Shown: positions 1-8,727, counted from the first letter of the stretch. The stretch: 64,000 nucleotides of DNA from Arthrobacter_E sp041360795 (GCF_041360795.1 NZ_JBFUPW010000003.1:310001-374000), one strand, 5' to 3'. Program-made: numbers and translations. Notes: generated from the sequence alone by a model not told the origin.

Positions 1-277
1 AGTGGCTCGTGAACGAGTCACGCCGGTCCAGAACGGCGCGGACGTCAAGGTCGCCCGTGACGGCTTCGGCGCTGCCGGGAACCTTCCGGGCAGCCCGCAG
101 CGCCTGCGGGGACCGGAGCAACGCCTTCGACGGCATGCAAGCCCAGTAGGAACACTCTCCCCCGACCAGTTCGCTCTCCACGATCACGGCCGTGAGGCCA
201 CCCTGGACAGCCCGGTCGGCGACGTTCTCGCCCACCGGGCCACCGCCCAACACGATCAGGTCATACTCGTCACTCAT
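1..277 (-). CDS. FAD-dependent pyridine nucleotide-disulfide oxidoreductase (partial)
   Basis: The first 92 residues of a class I disulfide oxidoreductase run off the left edge of the window. The N-terminus carries the FAD-binding dinucleotide fold (DLIVLGGGPVGENVA, residues 6-20). It is followed by the redox-active disulfide motif GGECSYWACMPSK, with Cys42 and Cys47. This places it in the lipoamide dehydrogenase/mercuric reductase/glutathione reductase family of cytoplasmic flavoenzymes, which pass electrons between NAD(P)H and a disulfide or similar substrate. The spacing CxxxxC is canonical. The start ATG at 277 has a GGGAGG about 11 bases upstream. The NAD(P)-binding and dimerisation domains are outside the window, so the substrate cannot be named. 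A long-standing annotation for this type is dihydrolipoyl dehydrogenase or NAD(P)/FAD oxidoreductase. Confidence 0.85.
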   Translation of the reverse strand, partial: MSDEYDLIVLGGGPVGENVADRAVQGGLTAVIVESELVGGECSYWACMPSKALLRSPQALRAARKVPGSAEAVTGDLDVRAVLDRRDSFTSH

Positions 278-405
278 GCGCAGCGCCGCCTCCCGGATTC
301 GCGTGGTCTCTCCACTCAAGCCGATCAGCTCACCGCGCGTCAACCACCCATGGTGAAAGCGCAGTTCAGAAGCCCCTTCCGGGCCTCATCCGGGCTTTTC
401 CGGCG

Positions 406-1335
406 TCACTTCCGGCGCTTGAGTCTCCGGAACTCCTTGCTCCACTCCTGGTGGGCGTCCCGCTCGCCCGACCGCGGCTTCGGCGCCACCCGCCCGGGGC
501 GTGTCCGCGGCAGGGCCTTCCAGCCGGCGTCGAGCACCAGAAGTGCACGCTCGGTCAGCGCCGCATTGCGCAATTGCAGCGCCGTGCCTTTGCGCCGCAG
601 CACCTCGGTCAGTGTCTCGTCGGCGTCCTTGAGGCGGCCGCTCTGCCGCTGAGCCCGCGCGCGGAGAAGCAGCAGCGCGGCGCTCAGCTCATCGGCGTTC
701 CGCGCCCCCTCACTCAGCCGGATCACGGACTCGAAATCTTCCTGCAGACCAGCCAGCTGCGCGAGCGCGAGCGCCTTGGCGGGGGAATGCGGCACCTGCT
801 CCAGCTCGACGACGGCGGCCTCCACCTCGCCGACCTCGCGCAGCGCGTGCGCGGCGGCGTAGTGCAGGGCCTCATCGGAGTACAGGATGCGGGCCGCGAC
901 CCCGTCGCTGAGCTCGACCTCCACGACGAGGCCCAGCAGGTGGCGCTGCATGAAGCGATGCGCGGCGTCGTCCACCAGCGTCTCCTGCCCGCGGCGCAGC
1001 AGTTCCACGGCCTGCGGGTACTGCCGTCCCTGGTACGCGCGCAGCCCGGCCAGGACATAGCAGAGCCCGGCGAAGCCACTGTGGCTCCGGGCCAGGAGGA
1101 TGAGCCGCTCCGGTCCGCCGCCCATCGTGATCTCGGCGTGGAGCGCCTTGGCGAACTTCCCGGAGAACCCCTGCAGCCGCCCCGGCCCCTCCCGGAACGC
1201 GAAGCGGTTCACCGGATCGCGGCCCCTTCCGGCTCTGATCCTCTCGCCCAGCCCTCCCGCGATCTTCCGCACCGAGACCTGGAAGACCACGCCCACGAAC
1301 GGGGTGATCTCCCGCGTCTCCCGGTGCACGGGCAT
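406..1335 (-). CDS. Hypothetical alpha-helical (TPR-like) protein
   Basis: I do not recognise the family. The roughly 310-residue protein is almost entirely predicted helix with alternating Ala/Leu/Glu/Arg helices. Pairs such as ALALAQLAGLQEDFESVIRL and LLLRARAQRQSGRLKDADET are compatible with degenerate tetratricopeptide-type repeats in the C-terminal two thirds. The C-terminus is strongly basic (KEFRRLKRRK). No signal peptide or membrane span is seen. The start used is the ATG at 1335. A GTG at 1402, two bases after the stop of the upstream MFS gene and about 10 bases after AAGGGAG, is an attractive alternative and would make the gene translationally coupled to the transporter. Antisense reading frames across the same stretch have no recognisable domains. 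Confidence 0.6.
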   Translation of the reverse strand: MPVHRETREITPFVGVVFQVSVRKIAGGLGERIRAGRGRDPVNRFAFREGPGRLQGFSGKFAKALHAEITMGGGPERLILLARSHSGFAGLCYVLAGLRAYQGRQYPQAVELLRRGQETLVDDAAHRFMQRHLLGLVVEVELSDGVAARILYSDEALHYAAAHALREVGEVEAAVVELEQVPHSPAKALALAQLAGLQEDFESVIRLSEGARNADELSAALLLLRARAQRQSGRLKDADETLTEVLRRKGTALQLRNAALTERALLVLDAGWKALPRTRPGRVAPKPRSGERDAHQEWSKEFRRLKRRK

Positions 1336-1403
1336 CCCGCCGCCCACCGGATGCGGGGGCAGGCTCCGAGGAGGCGTTCCGGGAGGCTGGGAACCGGCCA
1401 CGG

Positions 1404-2669
1404 TTAGTCCACTCCCTTGATCCGCACCACGAACACCGCCCCCAGCAGTCCGATCACCGCGGCGGCGACATAGAGGGAGAGGTACCCGCCCCAGAGCGTC
1501 ACGAACGGCCACGCGATGGCCGGCGCGATGACCTGCGGCAGCGAGTTGGCGATGTTGATGACGCCCAGGTCCTTGCCCCGCTCCTCCGCGTGGGGCAGGA
1601 CCTGCGTGATGAGCGCGAAGTCGACAGCGAGGTACGCGCCGAACCCGATCCCGAGCACGGCGGCGCCGATCAGGCCGCCCGCCCAGGTCGGGGAGAACGC
1701 CAGGATGAGCGCGGAGGTGGCGATGATCGCGGACGAGATGATGACCAGGGGTTTCCGCCGGCCCATCCGGTCACTGATCCGGCCGCCGATCACGCTGGTG
1801 ATGATCACGAAGATCGCGTAGAGACCCGTCAGGATCAGCACGCCGGTCTCGGCGGGGATGCCCTGCGTCTCCTGAAGGTGCACGGCGTCCGTGAGGAAGA
1901 ACAGGAGATACAGCGTGATCATGTGGTTGCCGATGTTCACCAGCAGGCGCGTGATCCAGGCCCAGCGGAAATCGGCGGAGGCCAGCGGCGTGATGAAGCT
2001 CCGCAGGAACTTCCCCCAGTTCAGGGGAGGGACGGCTTCGCGCGGGAGTGGCACGTCCCCGGAACGGAACGCGAAGAGGACCACGCCGAGCACCAGCGCC
2101 AGGGCGGCCAGTCCGTAGCCGAGCCACAGATTGCCGCTGACCACGGCCGCGATGACGGCGCCCAGCAGGATGCCCGCCGTCTGGCCCATCGCCGCGAGGC
2201 CGCCCACCGTGGCGCGCTGCTCCGTGGGGACCTTGTCCGGGATGGCGGCGGTGATGGCGGCGTAGGCGCCGTTGCAGCCGGCCTGCACCAGGCACCAGGC
2301 CAAGGTCATGAGCGCGACGTCGGGCACCCCCGCGAGCGCCACGAGCGCCAGGGCGCCGACGACCGCGCCGCCCACCACCCACGGCACGCGGCGTCCGAAG
2401 CGCCCGGTGGTGCGGTCACTGAACGCGCCGAAGACCGGGTTGGCCACGAGGGACACGGCCGCGCCGCAGCCGGTCACCAGGGCGAGAATGCCTTCCTTCT
2501 GGCCCGGGTCCAGCTGAGCGGCCTGCAATCCGAGCAGCACCTGGAGCGGGGCGAAGAAGGCCGCGTTGATGCCCAGGTTGACCAGGACCACACCCGTGAT
2601 CCAGATCGGGCTCACCTCACGGGTGGGCTCCTGGGCCACACCCGACGGGCCGTGCTGGGCGATCGACAT
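1404..2669 (-). CDS. MFS transporter
   Basis: A 421-residue major facilitator with about 12 hydrophobic segments, the usual length for the family. Two copies of the MFS loop motif are visible: RTTGRFGRRVPW near residue 90, and a second, DRMGRRKPLVI, in the middle loop after transmembrane segment 8. The protein starts with a short hydrophilic tail and then WITGVVLVNLGINAAFFAPLQ. It is expected to sit in the cytoplasmic membrane and to use the proton or sodium gradient; the substrate is unknown. The double GRxGRR motif and overall pattern resemble the glycoside-pentoside or multidrug branches, but this cannot be decided here. The ATG at 2669 has GAGGAG six bases upstream. The downstream hypothetical gene (406-1335) begins very close to its stop and may be cotranscribed. 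Confidence 0.85.
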   Translation of the reverse strand: MSIAQHGPSGVAQEPTREVSPIWITGVVLVNLGINAAFFAPLQVLLGLQAAQLDPGQKEGILALVTGCGAAVSLVANPVFGAFSDRTTGRFGRRVPWVVGGAVVGALALVALAGVPDVALMTLAWCLVQAGCNGAYAAITAAIPDKVPTEQRATVGGLAAMGQTAGILLGAVIAAVVSGNLWLGYGLAALALVLGVVLFAFRSGDVPLPREAVPPLNWGKFLRSFITPLASADFRWAWITRLLVNIGNHMITLYLLFFLTDAVHLQETQGIPAETGVLILTGLYAIFVIITSVIGGRISDRMGRRKPLVIISSAIIATSALILAFSPTWAGGLIGAAVLGIGFGAYLAVDFALITQVLPHAEERGKDLGVINIANSLPQVIAPAIAWPFVTLWGGYLSLYVAAAVIGLLGAVFVVRIKGVD

Positions 2670-2808
2670 GCCGTGCTCCTCATCCCCTGAAGACCGGGTC
2701 CCGTGTCCTGCACGCGGGCCCGCCGTGCCTCATCCTATGCCGAGCGATGGCCCCGCGGGCCGGTGGACCGCGCCCTGTGGACAAGACACCGCCGAGCCGG
2801 ACAGGACC

Positions 2809-3543
2809 TCAGGCGCGCCAGTAGCCCAGGGCGTCCACGCGGTCCCGCGCCATCCGGTGGGTGGACCGCAACACCTTGGACAGGTGGCGGAAGGCGGAGC
2901 TTTCACTCGCGATCCACACGAAGTCCTGGTCCGGGTCGAGGGCGTGGTCGCCGGTAGCCCAGGCGGCGCTCACCTCGGCGACGAAGCGCCGCCCGTCGTC
3001 CTCCCGCGGGATCCAGACGAGGCTGTCCTGCGGGCGAAGCCGGAGTGGGATGCCGCCGTCGCTCTCGTGCTGCTGCTCGAGGAACACGACGGCGGGGGTC
3101 TCCCCCAGCGCGTCCAGGAGGGTGTTGAGGCCCGGGACCGCCGCAGCGTCCCCGACCGCGTGGACGCGCCGTGGCGCGGGGTCCGGGAGGCGGAAGGCGC
3201 TGCCCTGGATGGTGACGTCGAGGACGTCGCCTGCGGCGGCGTCGCGCGCCCAATCGGCCGCCGGCCCGCGGTGCATGGCGAATTCGAGGCTGAACGTCCC
3301 CGACGCAGGGTCAGGGTCCACCAGTGTGTACGCCCGCTGGTGACCTCGGCCGCCGGTCGGGAACCAGACCCGGATCCAGGCGGTGGGGTGGGTCCCGATG
3401 GCTTCCAGCAGTTCGCGGCCCGTGAAGTCGACCCGGCGGTAATCCTCGGTGATCCACCGGCTGCCGACCGTCCTGACCTGGAAGTCCTTGGCGCCGAAGG
3501 CTTTGAGGACCACGCCCTCCCAGCCGTGCTTGGTCAGGGCCAT
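2809..3543 (-). CDS. Siderophore-interacting protein (FAD-dependent ferric-siderophore reductase)
   Basis: A 244-residue cytoplasmic flavoprotein of the siderophore-interacting protein (SIP) family, which reduces imported ferric siderophores to release iron. The N-terminal half forms the FAD-binding barrel with the characteristic arginine-rich strand GHQRAYTLVD (about residues 67-76). The C-terminal half is the NAD(P)H-binding domain with GDAAAVPGLNTLLD and, near the end, the conserved WIASESSAFRHLSKVLR segment. The length is typical. The ATG at 3543 follows GGAGGA. An iron-box-like palindrome lies about 57 bases upstream, which supports repression by a DtxR/IdeR-type regulator when iron is plentiful. 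No siderophore synthesis or uptake genes are adjacent, so it probably serves a transporter encoded elsewhere. Confidence 0.9.
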   Translation of the reverse strand: MALTKHGWEGVVLKAFGAKDFQVRTVGSRWITEDYRRVDFTGRELLEAIGTHPTAWIRVWFPTGGRGHQRAYTLVDPDPASGTFSLEFAMHRGPAADWARDAAAGDVLDVTIQGSAFRLPDPAPRRVHAVGDAAAVPGLNTLLDALGETPAVVFLEQQHESDGGIPLRLRPQDSLVWIPREDDGRRFVAEVSAAWATGDHALDPDQDFVWIASESSAFRHLSKVLRSTHRMARDRVDALGYWRA

Positions 3544-3599
3544 CTGCCGTCCTCCGTCTCATCCTGGACCATGGACCATCCGGTCGATCCACGCGATAA

Positions 3600-3618
3600 T
3601 TAGGATAGCTTAACCTCA
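3600..3618 (-). promoter_or_regulatory. Iron box (IdeR/DtxR-type operator) for the siderophore-interacting gene
   Basis: The sequence TTAGGATAGCTTAACCTCA matches the 19-bp IdeR/DtxR consensus at 15 positions. It lies between the 3' end of the NCS1 permease gene and the start of the siderophore-interacting protein gene, in the expected promoter position for the latter. Binding itself is inferred. Confidence 0.65.
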
Positions 3619-3647
3619 CCTAATGGGAACCGGGCCGTGGCGACGAC

Positions 3648-5108
3648 TCAGACCGCCGACGTCGCGCCCTCCCGTTCGCGGAGCTCACGGGAGCGCTTCG
3701 CCGCCGTCGCCCACGGCCAGTACACCGCGGCGGTCACCACGATGCCGACGATCCAGGAGATGTCCGTCCCGCCCAGATAGGCGGTGAGAGGCCCGGTGTA
3801 GAGCGCCTGGGACAGGAACGGGATCTGCACCAGGATGCCGATGGCGTAGGACACCAGCGCCACCGTGTTCCAGCGACCGTACCGGCCATCCGGGTTGTAG
3901 AGCGCGGCCACATCGATCCGGTGGCCGGACACCTTGTAGTAGTCGATGAGGTTGATCACCGACCACGGTGTGAACACCATGAGCAGCAGCAGGATGAAGT
4001 TCTTGAAGAGGTTCAGGAAGTCGGCGGACGCCACGAGAGCCACGATCACGCTGAGGGCGATCACCACGAGCACGGACACCGCGCGGACCGCGGGACGGAC
4101 CGTGTTCCGGCGGGTGAACGCGGTCGAGATCGTGGCCGAGCACATGAAGGAGCCGTAAGCGTTGAGGCAGTTCACGGTCAGCTTGCCCGTGACGATCATG
4201 ATGTAGATGCCGAGCGCCAGCAGACCGCCGCCCGCCAGATCGCCCATGTAGCCCACCTGGTTCTTGAGGAAGCTGCCACCGAGTCCCGCGGCGGACAGCC
4301 CGCCGGCCAGAGCACCCAGGGTCATGGCCCACTGCGCGCCGATGGTCGACCCCGCGAAGGTGTACCAGAACGTCCGCTTCGCACTGGTGTCCTCCGGCAG
4401 GTACCGCGAGTAGTCCGCGACGTACGGGCCGAAGGTCAGCTGCCAGCCCGCCGCCACGGAGACCGAGATCAGGAAGGTGCTGATCTCGAAGGGCTTGGTG
4501 AACAGGACCTGGGAGATGTCGTAACGGGTCAGGATCACGAAGGTCAGGTACGCGAAACCGGCCAGCCCCAGCACCGTCGCCACGCGCCCCAGGGCGTGGA
4601 TGTAGCGGTAGCCCATGATCGCGAGGACGGCCGTCAGCGCGCCGAACACGATGATGCCCACCGAGCGGTTGTCAGACCCGATGATGAGGTTGATCGCCTG
4701 CCCGGAGAGGACGGTGCCGGTCGCCGCGAAGCCGATGTACATGAGGATCACGAACACGAGCGGGATGATCGCGCCGTACACCCCGAACTGCGCGCGGCTG
4801 GAGATCATCTGGGGCAGGCCCAGGCTCGGCCCCTGCGCCGAGTGCAGCGCCATGACGGCCCCGCCCAGGAGATTGCCCACCAGCAGGCCGATGATCGCCC
4901 AGAACGCGTCGGCCCCGAACACCACGGCCAGCGCCCCGTCCACGATCGCCGTGATCTGCGCGTTCGCCCCGAACCAGAGCGTGAACTGGCTCCACGGGCT
5001 GCCGTGGCGCTCCCCGCTGGGGACCCTGTCGATGGATCGGATCTCTACAGTGGCTGCCGCCATGGTCACGCTCCCGGGGGTGAGGTTCCTGCTGGTGTTC
5101 TGCTCCAT
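3648..5108 (-). CDS. NCS1 family purine/cytosine permease
   Basis: A cytoplasmic membrane symporter of the nucleobase:cation symporter-1 family (codB/allantoin permease type), about 486 residues with 12 hydrophobic segments. The family hallmark region is seen in transmembrane segment 1 and the following loop (FGANAQITAIVDGALAVVFG). Also visible are the GPSLGLPQMISSRAQFG loop and the TFGPYVADYSRYLPEDTSAKRTFWYTFAG region, both typical of cytosine/purine permeases. The start at 5108 is chosen because GGAG lies six bases upstream; a second in-frame ATG 45 bases further in also has a GGGAG and is an alternative. It stands between two unrelated units, with its own promoter presumably in 5110-5210. 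The exact nucleobase or hydantoin substrate cannot be read from the sequence. Confidence 0.85.
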   Translation of the reverse strand: MEQNTSRNLTPGSVTMAAATVEIRSIDRVPSGERHGSPWSQFTLWFGANAQITAIVDGALAVVFGADAFWAIIGLLVGNLLGGAVMALHSAQGPSLGLPQMISSRAQFGVYGAIIPLVFVILMYIGFAATGTVLSGQAINLIIGSDNRSVGIIVFGALTAVLAIMGYRYIHALGRVATVLGLAGFAYLTFVILTRYDISQVLFTKPFEISTFLISVSVAAGWQLTFGPYVADYSRYLPEDTSAKRTFWYTFAGSTIGAQWAMTLGALAGGLSAAGLGGSFLKNQVGYMGDLAGGGLLALGIYIMIVTGKLTVNCLNAYGSFMCSATISTAFTRRNTVRPAVRAVSVLVVIALSVIVALVASADFLNLFKNFILLLLMVFTPWSVINLIDYYKVSGHRIDVAALYNPDGRYGRWNTVALVSYAIGILVQIPFLSQALYTGPLTAYLGGTDISWIVGIVVTAAVYWPWATAAKRSRELREREGATSAV

Positions 5109-5213
5109 TGCACTCCAGCGGAGGAACGCTGTGAACCGGATCACACGGGAAGCTGTCCGGCATCCCGGACGGTGACGAGCGGCGGCGACCGGCCCGCCGT
5201 CGTCGTCGCGCCC

Positions 5214-5283
5214 CAAAAAAAGCGCGAACCGCCAGTAGGCGCCCTTATTCACGAGGAATACGGGCGCCTTTTGGCGGTTCGCG
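5214..5283 (-). terminator. Intrinsic terminator of the MFS gene 5309-6535
   Basis: Perfect 12-bp outer arms (5223-5234 with 5272-5283) enclose a second 7-bp stem, GGCGCCC with GGGCGCC (5238-5244 and 5262-5268). On the minus strand the stem is followed by seven T residues (5221-5215). This is a classic rho-independent terminator, 26 bases after the MFS stop codon. Confidence 0.85.
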
Positions 5284-5308
5284 AGGAAAACGCGGGAGGC
5301 GGGGAGCC

Positions 5309-6535
5309 TCAGACGATGTGCGGCTCGTGGGCGTTCAGGTACTTCCGGCCCGTGAAGATCGCCACGAGGGAGAGGACCATGATGACGGCGGCGAAGAAGA
5401 ACGGCACCTGCGCCCCGAAGTTCTCACCGAGCTGCGCGGCGATGAACGGAGCCAGCGCGCCGCCCATCCAGCGCACGAAGTTGTAGCCGGCGGACGCCAC
5501 GGGCCGCGGCGAATCGGACACCTCCATGGCCAGCTCGGTGAACAGGGTGTTGTTGATGCCGAGCAGCGCGCCCGAAATGATCACGAGCACCACGACGGTG
5601 GGCACGGAGTGCGCCAGGGCGGCGAGCCCCAGCCCCACGAGCACCACGAGGAGGCCGGTCAGCGCCATCATCACGCTGCGCGTCGTGCCGAAGCGGCGCT
5701 GCAGGATCGGCGCCACGAAGATGGAGAACACCGCGAGCGCCACACCCCAGCCGAAGAACACGGCTCCGATGCCGTAGGCGTTCATGTGGAGGATGAACGG
5801 CGTGAAAGCCAGGATGGTGAAGAAGCCGAAGTTGTAGAACAGACCGGCGAGGGCCGTGGTGCGCAGACCCGCGTGGCCGAGGGCCAGGATCGGGTCACGG
5901 AGCCGCACTTTCTGCGCGGGCTTCGGCAGCGTCGGCAGCATGACGAAGAGGGCGATGAACGCGGCCGCCATGAGGAGTGCGGTGCCGAAGAACGGGGCAC
6001 GCCACTGCCAGCCGCCCAGCAGAGCGCCCAGGAGCGGGCCGAGTGAGATGCCGAGGCCCAGCGCGGCCTCATAGAGGATGATCGCCACGCCCGAGCCGCC
6101 GCTCGCGACGCCGACGATCACCGCGAGCGCGGTCGCCACGAACAGTGCGTTGCCGAGGCCCCAACCGGCGCGGAAGCCGACGAGCTGCTCCACCGATCCG
6201 GACAGTCCGGATAGCGAGGCGAAGACCGCGATCAGGCCCAGGCCGATCAGCAGGGTCTTCTTCCCTCCGATCCGCGAGGAGACGAAACCGGTGATGAGCA
6301 TGGCAACGGCGGTCACCAGGAAGTAGCTGGTGAAGAGCAGGGACACCTGGCTCGGGCTAGCGTGCAGATTCTCCGCGATGGCCGGGAGGATGGGGTCCAC
6401 CAGGCCGATCCCCATGAAGGAGAACACGGCCGCCAGAGCGGTGGCCCAGACGGCCTTCGGCTGGCGGAAGAAGGACGCTTTTTCCTCTTCCAGGACTTCT
6501 TGACTCTCGTGGATGGTCTCATCCAGCTGGTTCAT
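5309..6535 (-). CDS. MFS transporter (drug-efflux type)
   Basis: A 408-residue major facilitator with 12 hydrophobic segments and a charged N-terminal tail (MNQLDETIHESQEVLEEEK). The first loop motif is SSRIGGKKTLLIGLG. The segment after it, FRAGWGLGNALFVATALAVIVG, and the proline/glycine-rich helix LGISLGPLLGALLGGWQWRAPFF resemble the antiporter motif C of drug:H+ efflux pumps. It follows a marR gene on the same strand with a 40-base gap, an arrangement typical of MarR-controlled efflux pumps, and ends at a strong intrinsic terminator. The start at 6535 has GGAGA about 10 bases upstream. Export of a toxic compound or dye is inferred from the family and neighbour; the substrate is not known. 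Confidence 0.85.
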   Translation of the reverse strand: MNQLDETIHESQEVLEEEKASFFRQPKAVWATALAAVFSFMGIGLVDPILPAIAENLHASPSQVSLLFTSYFLVTAVAMLITGFVSSRIGGKKTLLIGLGLIAVFASLSGLSGSVEQLVGFRAGWGLGNALFVATALAVIVGVASGGSGVAIILYEAALGLGISLGPLLGALLGGWQWRAPFFGTALLMAAAFIALFVMLPTLPKPAQKVRLRDPILALGHAGLRTTALAGLFYNFGFFTILAFTPFILHMNAYGIGAVFFGWGVALAVFSIFVAPILQRRFGTTRSVMMALTGLLVVLVGLGLAALAHSVPTVVVLVIISGALLGINNTLFTELAMEVSDSPRPVASAGYNFVRWMGGALAPFIAAQLGENFGAQVPFFFAAVIMVLSLVAIFTGRKYLNAHEPHIV

Positions 6536-6575
6536 TGCTCGCTTCTCTCCTGTGGGCGGGATCCGGAAGGTCCGG

Positions 6576-7022
6576 TCACTCGCCACGCAAACGGTCGTAA
6601 ATACTGGTCAGAACAGGAATAGCGGCCTCGAGCGCCGCCCGGTCGCGCGCCGGCAGCTCATCGATCACGGCGGCGATGGCGCGGTTGCGGCGCAGGTTGA
6701 CGCGGGCCACCGCGTCCCAGCCGTCATCCGTCAGTCGCACGACGACGACGCGCGAGTCCTCTGGATCGCTGTCGCGCCGCACGTAGCCGCGGCCTTCGAG
6801 GCGGGTGATCTGCTCTGTCGCGGTGGGTGCGCGCACCCCCAGGTTGCGGGCGATGTCGCTGACGCGTGCTCCGCCGTCGGCCAGCTGAGTGAGAAGGCTC
6901 AATTGCGAGCCGGTCAGCTCGGTCTCCCCGACGTCCAGTCGGCGCGTGACGTAGACCGCCTGGCGGAGGGCCTCCCGGAAGGTCCGGGCCAGCTCCAGAG
7001 CTGCATCTGATTCGCTGTTCAT
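6576..7022 (-). CDS. MarR family transcriptional regulator
   Basis: A 148-residue MarR-type repressor. It shows the helical dimerisation N-terminus, then the winged helix-turn-helix (TGSQLSLLTQLADGGARVSDIARNLGVRAPTATEQITRLEGRGYVRR, given here in family order around residues 35-85 and not continuous with the wing) and the wing DPEDSRVVVVRLTDDGW that is characteristic of the family. The C-terminal helices complete the dimer interface. It is the first gene of a two-gene unit with the MFS exporter downstream. A pair of near-identical palindromes covers its own promoter, so autoregulation relieved by a small ligand is the simplest model. The ATG at 7022 overlaps the region of the operator and the transcript may have almost no leader. 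Confidence 0.9.
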   Translation of the reverse strand: MNSESDAALELARTFREALRQAVYVTRRLDVGETELTGSQLSLLTQLADGGARVSDIARNLGVRAPTATEQITRLEGRGYVRRDSDPEDSRVVVVRLTDDGWDAVARVNLRRNRAIAAVIDELPARDRAALEAAIPVLTSIYDRLRGE

Positions 7023-7024
7023 AC

Positions 7025-7053
7025 TTAGGTATCCTAACAGTTAGGGAACCTAA
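7025..7053 (-). promoter_or_regulatory. Tandem palindromic operator upstream of marR
   Basis: Two 13-bp palindromes, TTAGGTATCCTAA (7025-7037) and TTAGGGAACCTAA (7041-7053), lie three bases apart; the bases between complete a third overlapping palindrome, CCTAACAGTTAGG. They begin three bases upstream of the marR start codon and contain a possible -10 box (TAGGAT on the minus strand). This fits MarR autorepression. The half-site TTAGG also resembles half an IdeR box, but the 3-bp centre does not fit that consensus. Confidence 0.65.
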
Positions 7054-7237
7054 CTTCAAGAGCTGACTTTCGCGAGTGACGGTGGCGGTCGCCGGCGGCC
7101 CCCTTCGACACTTCGCCACGTAACACCCGAAAGCATTCGACAACTGTCCCCTTCGGAGAAATCCCCTTCGCGCTAGGCTATGAGCGGCAAAATGTCAGCC
7201 AGGTCACAACCAGGCATTGCGAACGAGAGGGCCCCGC

Positions 7238-8692
7238 ATGACCAATCCGCAATCGGCCACCACAGCCACCCGGACTCCCGGCGCCGCACCGTCGGGCGAG
7301 GGCGAGCCGCATCTCGCCCGGGCCCTGAGCAACCGGCACATCCAGCTCCTGGCCATCGGCGGCGCGATCGGCACCGGCCTGTTCATGGGCAGCGGCAAGA
7401 CCATCTCCGTCGCCGGGCCGTCCGTCATCTTCGTGTACATGATCATCGGCTTCATGCTGTTCTTCGTCATGCGCGCCATGGGCGAACTGCTGCTCTCCAA
7501 CCTGAACTACAAGTCGTTCAGCGACTTCGCGGGCGACCTCCTCGGCCCGTGGGCCGGGTTCTTCACCGGCTGGACCTACTGGTTCTGTTGGGTGGTCACC
7601 GGCGTCGCCGACGTCATCGCGATCGCCGGGTACGCGGAGACCCTCATCCCTGGCATCCCCCTCTGGATCCCCGGCGTGCTCACCATCCTCATCCTCCTGG
7701 CGCTCAACCTGCCGACGGTGAAGGCCTTCGGCGAGACCGAGTTCTGGTTCGCGCTCATCAAGATCGTCGCGATCGTCGCCCTGATCGTCACCGGTCTGGT
7801 CATGATCTTCACGGGCTTCCAGTCCCCGGCCGGCCAGGCGAGCTTCACCAACCTCTGGAGCCACGGCGGCTTCTTCCCGCGCGAGTTCATGGGCTTCGTG
7901 GCGGGCTTCCAGATCGCCGTCTTCGCCTTCGTGGGCATCGAGCTGGTGGGCACCGCCGCCGCCGAGACCAAGAACCCGGAGCACAACCTGCCCAAAGCCA
8001 TCAACGCCATCCCCGTGCGCGTGATGCTCTTCTACGTCGGCGCCCTCATCATCCTGATGTCCGTCACCCCGTGGACCGAATTCAAGGCCGGTCACAGCCC
8101 CTTCATCGGCATGTTCTCCCTGGCCGGTCTCGGCATCGCGGCGACCGTGGTGAACCTCGTGGTCCTGACCTCGGCCATGTCGAGCGCCAACTCCGGCATC
8201 TACTCCACGTCCCGCATGGTGTTCGGCCTGGCCCGCGACGGCGACGCCCCGGCGGTCTTCGGCAAGCTGTCCCGCCGCAAGGTGCCCCAGAACGCGCTGT
8301 TCCTGTCCTGCGTGCTGCTGCTGGGCGGCGTCGTCCTCCTCTACGCGGGCAAGGACATCGGCGCGGCCTTCGACATGGTGACCACCGTCTCCGCCGTCTG
8401 CTTCATGTTCGTGTGGAGCATCATCCTGCTGAGCTACCTGGTGTACCGGAAGAAGCGTCCCGAACTGGCCGCGGCGTCGAAGTACAAGATGCCCGGCGGC
8501 GTCGCGATGGTCTACGTGGTCTTCGCGTTCTTCCTCTTCCTGATCTGGGCGCTGACCACTCAGCCGGACACGCTGACGGCCCTGCTGGTGACGCCGATCT
8601 GGTTCGTGATCCTCGTGATCGCCTGGCTCGTGATCCGGCGATCGCCCCACCACCTGGCACGTCATGAAGCGTGGAAACAAAGTATGAAGTAG
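7238..8692 (+). CDS. APC family amino acid permease (D-serine/D-alanine/glycine or GABA permease type)
   Basis: A 484-residue permease of the amino acid-polyamine-organocation superfamily with 12 hydrophobic segments. The first helix carries the substrate-binding GAIGTGLFMGSGKTIS motif, and the loop HIQLLAIGGAIG preceding it is diagnostic for the amino-acid transporter (AAT) branch. Further family motifs are FVGIELVGTAAAETKNPEHNLPKAI and SSANSGIYSTSRMVFGLARDG. These match the CycA/GabP/AnsP group of proton symporters in the cytoplasmic membrane. I prefer a D-serine/D-alanine/glycine transporter because of overall resemblance to CycA, but GABA or aromatic substrates are possible. The start at 7238 has GAGAGGG upstream; a nearer upstream in-frame ATG at 7217 lacks one. 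It is monocistronic, ending at a hairpin terminator. Confidence 0.88.
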   Translation: MTNPQSATTATRTPGAAPSGEGEPHLARALSNRHIQLLAIGGAIGTGLFMGSGKTISVAGPSVIFVYMIIGFMLFFVMRAMGELLLSNLNYKSFSDFAGDLLGPWAGFFTGWTYWFCWVVTGVADVIAIAGYAETLIPGIPLWIPGVLTILILLALNLPTVKAFGETEFWFALIKIVAIVALIVTGLVMIFTGFQSPAGQASFTNLWSHGGFFPREFMGFVAGFQIAVFAFVGIELVGTAAAETKNPEHNLPKAINAIPVRVMLFYVGALIILMSVTPWTEFKAGHSPFIGMFSLAGLGIAATVVNLVVLTSAMSSANSGIYSTSRMVFGLARDGDAPAVFGKLSRRKVPQNALFLSCVLLLGGVVLLYAGKDIGAAFDMVTTVSAVCFMFVWSIILLSYLVYRKKRPELAAASKYKMPGGVAMVYVVFAFFLFLIWALTTQPDTLTALLVTPIWFVILVIAWLVIRRSPHHLARHEAWKQSMK

Positions 8693-8700
8693 CGTCTTTT

Positions 8701-8727
8701 AGTGGGCGGGCCTCAGGCCCGCCCACT
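8701..8727 (+). terminator. Hairpin terminator of the amino acid permease
   Basis: A 13-bp perfect inverted repeat, AGTGGGCGGGCCT with AGGCCCGCCCACT (8701-8713 and 8715-8727), starts nine bases after the permease stop. The T tract after it is weak (AGTATTT). Confidence 0.75.

Noticed and set aside
3921..5486. Long open frames on the strand opposite the NCS1 permease and MFS genes
   Set aside because: They are rich in histidine, arginine and glutamate, the typical product of reading GC-rich genes backwards, and overlap well-supported transporters.
7025..7053. An iron box at the marR promoter
   Set aside because: TTAGG half-sites fit, but the spacing between them (3 bp) does not match the 19-bp IdeR consensus.
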